Positions 60,629-64,000 of a stretch of 64,000 bases of DNA are shown in pieces (position 1 is the stretch's first letter; each line of letters opens with the position of its first letter). The stretch is from contig JAOARB010000015.1 in assembly GCA_025210775.1 (NCBI GenBank), positions 186,001 to 250,000 of the forward strand, given 5' to 3'. Source of the stretch: Prolixibacteraceae bacterium. Its GTDB lineage: Bacteria; Bacteroidota; Bacteroidia; Bacteroidales; Prolixibacteraceae. The notes beneath the pieces were generated by a model, which was not told the DNA's origin, did not search any database, and saw nothing but the letters and a program-made list of their open reading frames with translations. The translations under genes and the position numbers were made by a program.

Positions 60629-62785
60629 CGTTTCTGCATATAGTATATCATATAATAGTGAAACGGAGGTCCTGTTTATACCCTTGTTGATATAGATCTC
60701 TTTTACTTTTAAAAGTCTTTCGAACATTTCGCCTCTCTCTAATGCACTCTGCTTGTAGGCTTGTTTAAAATGAGTAATCGACTCTTCCCAGTTGCCTAAA
60801 CAAAAATAGGTGTGACCTAAATATTCTTCAATGATCCATTGATTCTCTCCTTTACACTCTTTAAAGTAGGAGAGGGCTTCTTTATAATCTCCTTTTAAAA
60901 ATAGAGTCCACCCTATAGCTCGCTGAATCCTTTCATCTTCACCTATGGTGTAATAAGCTTCTGATAATATTGATAAGGCATCTTTGTATTGACCTAAATT
61001 GATATAACAACTGCTAATCGCTAGTATGGTTGTAACATTCTGCGGATTGTTCTTGTGTGCTAATTGATACCAGTTAATGGCCTTTTTATAGTTCCCAATC
61101 TTTCTATAGCAAAACCCGATCTTTTTGTTTATCCATACAGTCTCTTCTGACAAAATATCTGCTCTTTTGTAGGCTTTAATGGCTTTCTTATATTCTCCTT
61201 GCTTTTGATAACAATAGCCTAATTTTTGGGTGACGATTCCATCCGTGTCCTCTTTGGTTAACCCCTGTAGAATATCTGCCGCTTCACTGTAATATTTGTT
61301 GTTAAAGTAAAAGTCTGCCATTTTAATTACAGACTCTTTATTTATGTACTGTTTTAGCTGTTTTAAATTGTTGAAATGTATTGCATTATCGATCATTGGA
61401 GTGAGTTCATCCATCCCTTTGTATAGGTGCATAATACGATATAGATCCATGATGTGTTGCTTGCTAAGCTTATAACTCTCTCTTTCGGGTACTAGTCTTT
61501 TCTCCTCGTCTTCTGCCTCTATGTGTTGTGAAAATTCTTCTTTAAAATTGTTGATTAACTCTTTCTGCTGATTCTTTGGTGCTTGGGTTAGCATGTAGTA
61601 AAATGAATATTTATCTGAATCACATAGATAATGTGATTTTTCTATCGTCTCCGAAATCTCATCAATAGGGATAGGCATAGTGTAGGGAAGGAAGGTCTGG
61701 TTAAAAGGCAACAACCAATGAGAGATCTCTCTGAAAAATGGGAAATGTTTTTGACTCGAAAAAGTGCTGTAATATACATCGATACCTTCTTTTTCTAACT
61801 CCGAAAAGTAGATCATTTTCTCTTCAAAATCTGACGATTCTTCTATGATCTTTTTCCAAACAGGATTCTCATCATCATCGTCTGAGAGCGCTTGAAAGTC
61901 TTCATCCTTTAACTTGGGTGATATCTTTTGAATGTCTTTTAATATCTCCTCTTCCATAAACTCTTTGGCCCATTGTGTATGGTGGGCTTGCTCTAGGTTG
62001 TATAGTATGGGTGCCACTAATTCATTCCTGTCATGTAACAATTGGGATACATCGCCTGCCAGTGAACGGTGACACTGAAGACGTTTGTTGTGCCACATCT
62101 TTATTAAAACAATACCATCTAATGCGTAAGTGTAGTGCCTTGGTTTGAGATCATAACCATATCGTATAAGTACTTTTAATTTGTTCTCATCAAACGATTT
62201 TAGTAGACCTAGAATAAGTCCTGATATAATTGTAGGAGTGTAATCGTGGACAATTTGATATTCTTTCGATAGAGATTGATAACTCTCAAAGAAACCAGTA
62301 GGTATGGTTTTGCCAAATACGGCATGATAAAACATCTCTTGTAATATCCCTAAAAATCTTCTGTCTTGATCTTCTTTTTTGTAATGTTTCTCTTCTTCTA
62401 TGGGGTTGTTCTTGATGTCGTCTAGTAATTCATAAATACTGTTGAACGAGAGTATGGTTCCACTATCAATCTTTTGTGCTTGATTTGAAAAAAAATTGTT
62501 GTGGTACTGTATCCCTATTCGGTATTCAAGTTTGTCTGCAATATTTAAAAGATATTCTCTTAGTCTTAAATAGACTCTCTCTTTATCTGGATCTTCGATA
62601 TTCTTGCTCGTATAGAGAAGCATGTTGTTGTAAATCTCTTTTTGTACTTGAATTTCATATATCAGTTCTGCCTGCTGGTGGTTCTGTGCCTCTGACTCTA
62701 GTTGTGAGATGGCTTTTATTATTTCCCCTTCAAACAATGAATTATAGATGTCTTCAAATTTAGAATTTAACCTTCTGCTTCTCAT
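60611..62785 (-). CDS. large tetratricopeptide-repeat protein
   Basis: This 724-residue protein lacks a signal peptide and is probably cytoplasmic. The N-terminal 440 residues are helical with no recognised domain. From about 480 on there are at least six TPR units: ADFYFNNKYYSEAADILQGL, GYCYQKQGEYKKAIKAYKRA, GFCYRKIGNYKKAINWYQLAHKNNPQN, SSCYINLGQYKDALSILSEAY, GWTLFLKGDYKEALSYFKECKG and GHTYFCLGNWEESITHFKQAY. It probably is a protein-interaction scaffold. It is convergent with the Spy-like gene and divergent from the GIN-domain genes; no function follows from this. Confidence 0.85.
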   Translation of the reverse strand: MRSRRLNSKFEDIYNSLFEGEIIKAISQLESEAQNHQQAELIYEIQVQKEIYNNMLLYTSKNIEDPDKERVYLRLREYLLNIADKLEYRIGIQYHNNFFSNQAQKIDSGTILSFNSIYELLDDIKNNPIEEEKHYKKEDQDRRFLGILQEMFYHAVFGKTIPTGFFESYQSLSKEYQIVHDYTPTIISGLILGLLKSFDENKLKVLIRYGYDLKPRHYTYALDGIVLIKMWHNKRLQCHRSLAGDVSQLLHDRNELVAPILYNLEQAHHTQWAKEFMEEEILKDIQKISPKLKDEDFQALSDDDDENPVWKKIIEESSDFEEKMIYFSELEKEGIDVYYSTFSSQKHFPFFREISHWLLPFNQTFLPYTMPIPIDEISETIEKSHYLCDSDKYSFYYMLTQAPKNQQKELINNFKEEFSQHIEAEDEEKRLVPERESYKLSKQHIMDLYRIMHLYKGMDELTPMIDNAIHFNNLKQLKQYINKESVIKMADFYFNNKYYSEAADILQGLTKEDTDGIVTQKLGYCYQKQGEYKKAIKAYKRADILSEETVWINKKIGFCYRKIGNYKKAINWYQLAHKNNPQNVTTILAISSCYINLGQYKDALSILSEAYYTIGEDERIQRAIGWTLFLKGDYKEALSYFKECKGENQWIIEEYLGHTYFCLGNWEESITHFKQAYKQSALERGEMFERLLKVKEIYINKGINRTSVSLLYDILYAETKEESL

Positions 62786-62921
62786 TTCGTGAAAATTAAC
62801 AAATTTTTATTGTAACTATTTTTTCTTCCGAACGTCATATAAGTGAGATCTCAAAATAGTATTTAGTTGTGATTAGTTGTCTAAATTTAAGTCTTTTGAC
62901 TTACAATCAAATTAAAATGTC

Positions 62922-63623
62922 ATGAAAACATTAACTTATTATATCATACTGGTTTTGTTGATCTCTTTTGGAACCCCAATAGAGTCACAAGGAAATGAAA
63001 CTATTGGTAAAGGTTTTAATAAACTTCCGAATTTCTCAGAATTGCTTGTGCAAGATTATTTGGATGTTGAACTGGTTAAAGCTAATTTTTTTGGTGTTGA
63101 ACAACGTAAGGCTGAGGATGGTGTTGTTGTAAAATATCTTATTAAAGATGAAAAATTAAGATTATTTTCACCCCGTAAAAATAAATTCAAAAAACGAGTG
63201 AAAGTAAAAGTATACTTGCCTTACCTTTTTTCATTATCTATGGATGATGGCTCGTTTTTACATTCTAAGGATGTGTTTAATTTTGGACATTTCGTTATAG
63301 GATTGACTAATGCTGCGGTTGCTAAGATTAATTTGAATGCAGTAAGGGTCGATTCTTATATTTCGAACTCAAGTAAACTTTGTTTGAAAGGAAAATGTGA
63401 AAGACAAATAATTTATTCTGACAGTAGTGCACGTTACTCTGCTAATAGGCTTGAGACGAAGCATGCTGAGGTTTATGCTTCGAATTGTGCTAGGGTGGAT
63501 ATATGTTCTAAAGAATCTCTTTCGGGTTGTTCTAAAAATAATGCTAATGTTATTGTTCGTGGTACACCTGTGGTAGATCTGTTTGATAAGAGTAGTATGG
63601 GAAATTTAAGTGTGTTAAAGTAA
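62922..63623 (+). CDS. GIN-domain (DUF2807) secreted protein
   Basis: This 233-residue protein has a signal peptide (about residues 1-23). The rest fits the head GIN domain: FSELLVQDYLDVELVKANFFGVEQRK, LRLFSPRKNKFKKRVKVKVYLPYLFSLSMDDGS, and repeated short strands with Ser, Asn and Asp (AKINLNAVRVDSYISNSSKLCLKGKCERQIIYSDSSARYSA) forming a beta-helix-like stack. It is surface-exposed or periplasmic with unknown ligand. A second member of the family starts 25 bp downstream. Confidence 0.82.
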   Translation: MKTLTYYIILVLLISFGTPIESQGNETIGKGFNKLPNFSELLVQDYLDVELVKANFFGVEQRKAEDGVVVKYLIKDEKLRLFSPRKNKFKKRVKVKVYLPYLFSLSMDDGSFLHSKDVFNFGHFVIGLTNAAVAKINLNAVRVDSYISNSSKLCLKGKCERQIIYSDSSARYSANRLETKHAEVYASNCARVDICSKESLSGCSKNNANVIVRGTPVVDLFDKSSMGNLSVLK

Positions 63624-63648
63624 AATGTAATTTTAAAAAGTATAGTTT

Positions 63649-64000
63649 ATGCATTCGGTCATTTATAAGAGAACTATTTTCTATGTATGTCTAATTTTTT
63701 CTGTTCTGACATGCACATCATACCATAGTTATGGCTATCGAAATGATGGTCGTGCTAGGGGGAATGGTAATATTATTAGAGTTAAAAGAGATAATCTTAA
63801 TGGCTTTTCTAGAATCAATGTCTCTATGACTATTAATGTTAAAGTCAGACAAGGAGACCATTATGAGGTGATTGTTGAAACAGATCAGAATCTGCAAGAT
63901 CATATAGGTACAAAAGTGGAAGGTGATGAACTTCGAGTTTTTGTTGCTCGCTCTTTTAAACGTTGCTCTAAAATGGTCGTTTATGTTACCTTGCCTAAAC
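63649..64000 (+). CDS. GIN-domain (DUF2807) protein, partial (3' end outside window)
   Basis: From ATG 63649 the frame stays open to the window end, giving 117 residues. Residues 1-28 are a hydrophobic export signal (TIFYVCLIFSVLTCTSYHS, with a possible but non-ideal lipobox before Cys22). The remainder, including GFSRINVSMTINVKVRQGDHYEVIVETD and LQDHIGTKVEGDELRVFV, is the typical N-terminal half of a GIN domain. It is probably co-transcribed with the preceding paralogue. Confidence 0.78.
   Translation, partial: MHSVIYKRTIFYVCLIFSVLTCTSYHSYGYRNDGRARGNGNIIRVKRDNLNGFSRINVSMTINVKVRQGDHYEVIVETDQNLQDHIGTKVEGDELRVFVARSFKRCSKMVVYVTLPK

Overview
The window is chromosomal DNA of a low-GC Bacteroidota, most likely a marine Bacteroidia (Marinilabiliales/Prolixibacteraceae-like; this placement is inference). 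The clues are promoter -7 elements of the form TAnnTTTG, families largely confined to this phylum (DUF4271, DUF4292, a TraR/DksA protein with lost zinc ligands, GIN/DUF2807 adhesin heads), the long IleRS, and two formylglycine sulfatases next to a GH43-like enzyme, as expected for a degrader of sulfated algal polysaccharide. No tRNA, rRNA, CRISPR array or transposase gene is visible.

Layout. 1-4868 (-): the start-proximal part of a polysaccharide-utilisation operon (secreted toroid-like protein with a basic SKRKMS repeat tail, two S1 sulfatases, partial GH43-like protein). 5347-8280: SIMPL protein, conserved small protein, asnS. 8609-15010: rpoN, SPOR lipoprotein, and a phosphate block (response regulator and histidine kinase divergent from a PiT-PhoU fusion transporter with a TTAACM-N5-TTAACA box between). 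15150-18000: palindromic repeat element, Crp/Fnr regulator, and a pterin operon (FolM-like reductase, folB, folK). 18051-31660: ileS, DksA-like, lspA, then on the minus strand an envelope cluster (flippase, dut, TPR lipoprotein, DUF4292, EnvC-like M23), a glutaminyl cyclase, a membrane protein and ruvB. 31661-32998 is a gene-poor gap with a second copy of the repeat element. 32999-43065: rpiB, Rrf2, VanZ, hemW, ybeY, mnmG, apt, uvrC, lplA, dtd, mazG-like, deoC. 43232-51689: lipid kinase, polyprenyl synthase, polA, a small acidic protein, dus, DUF4271, hemD, rnpA. 51809-55048 (-): rsgA, then an aromatic operon tyrA-aroF/aroQ. 55412-64000: CtpA protease, a membrane-anchored receiver-like protein, a HAD phosphatase, a small secreted protein behind a sigma-54 promoter, a Spy-like protein, a large TPR protein and two GIN-domain proteins, the last cut by the window end.

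The most notable items are regulatory or structural. (1) A transcription attenuator precedes tyrA-aroF: TAnnTTTG promoter, an 18-codon leader peptide with eight aromatic codons in nine, then a 12-bp intrinsic terminator. (2) A sigma-54 -24/-12 promoter drives a small secreted protein, with helically phased CTACA-N4-TGTAG palindromes upstream at enhancer distance; another copy of that palindrome lies between the polyprenyl synthase gene and polA. (3) An unusual repeat architecture occurs three times: inverted arrays of 11-bp tandem units, two sharing the unit TCCATGGTTNN and one built from ATATCAACTTC. (4) Terminator-like hairpins sit 2-15 nt before the start codons of lspA, apt and rnpA, leaving no room for a promoter. 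(5) The 15-mer ATGTGTTTTATAACA is shared by two regulatory gaps 42 kb apart.
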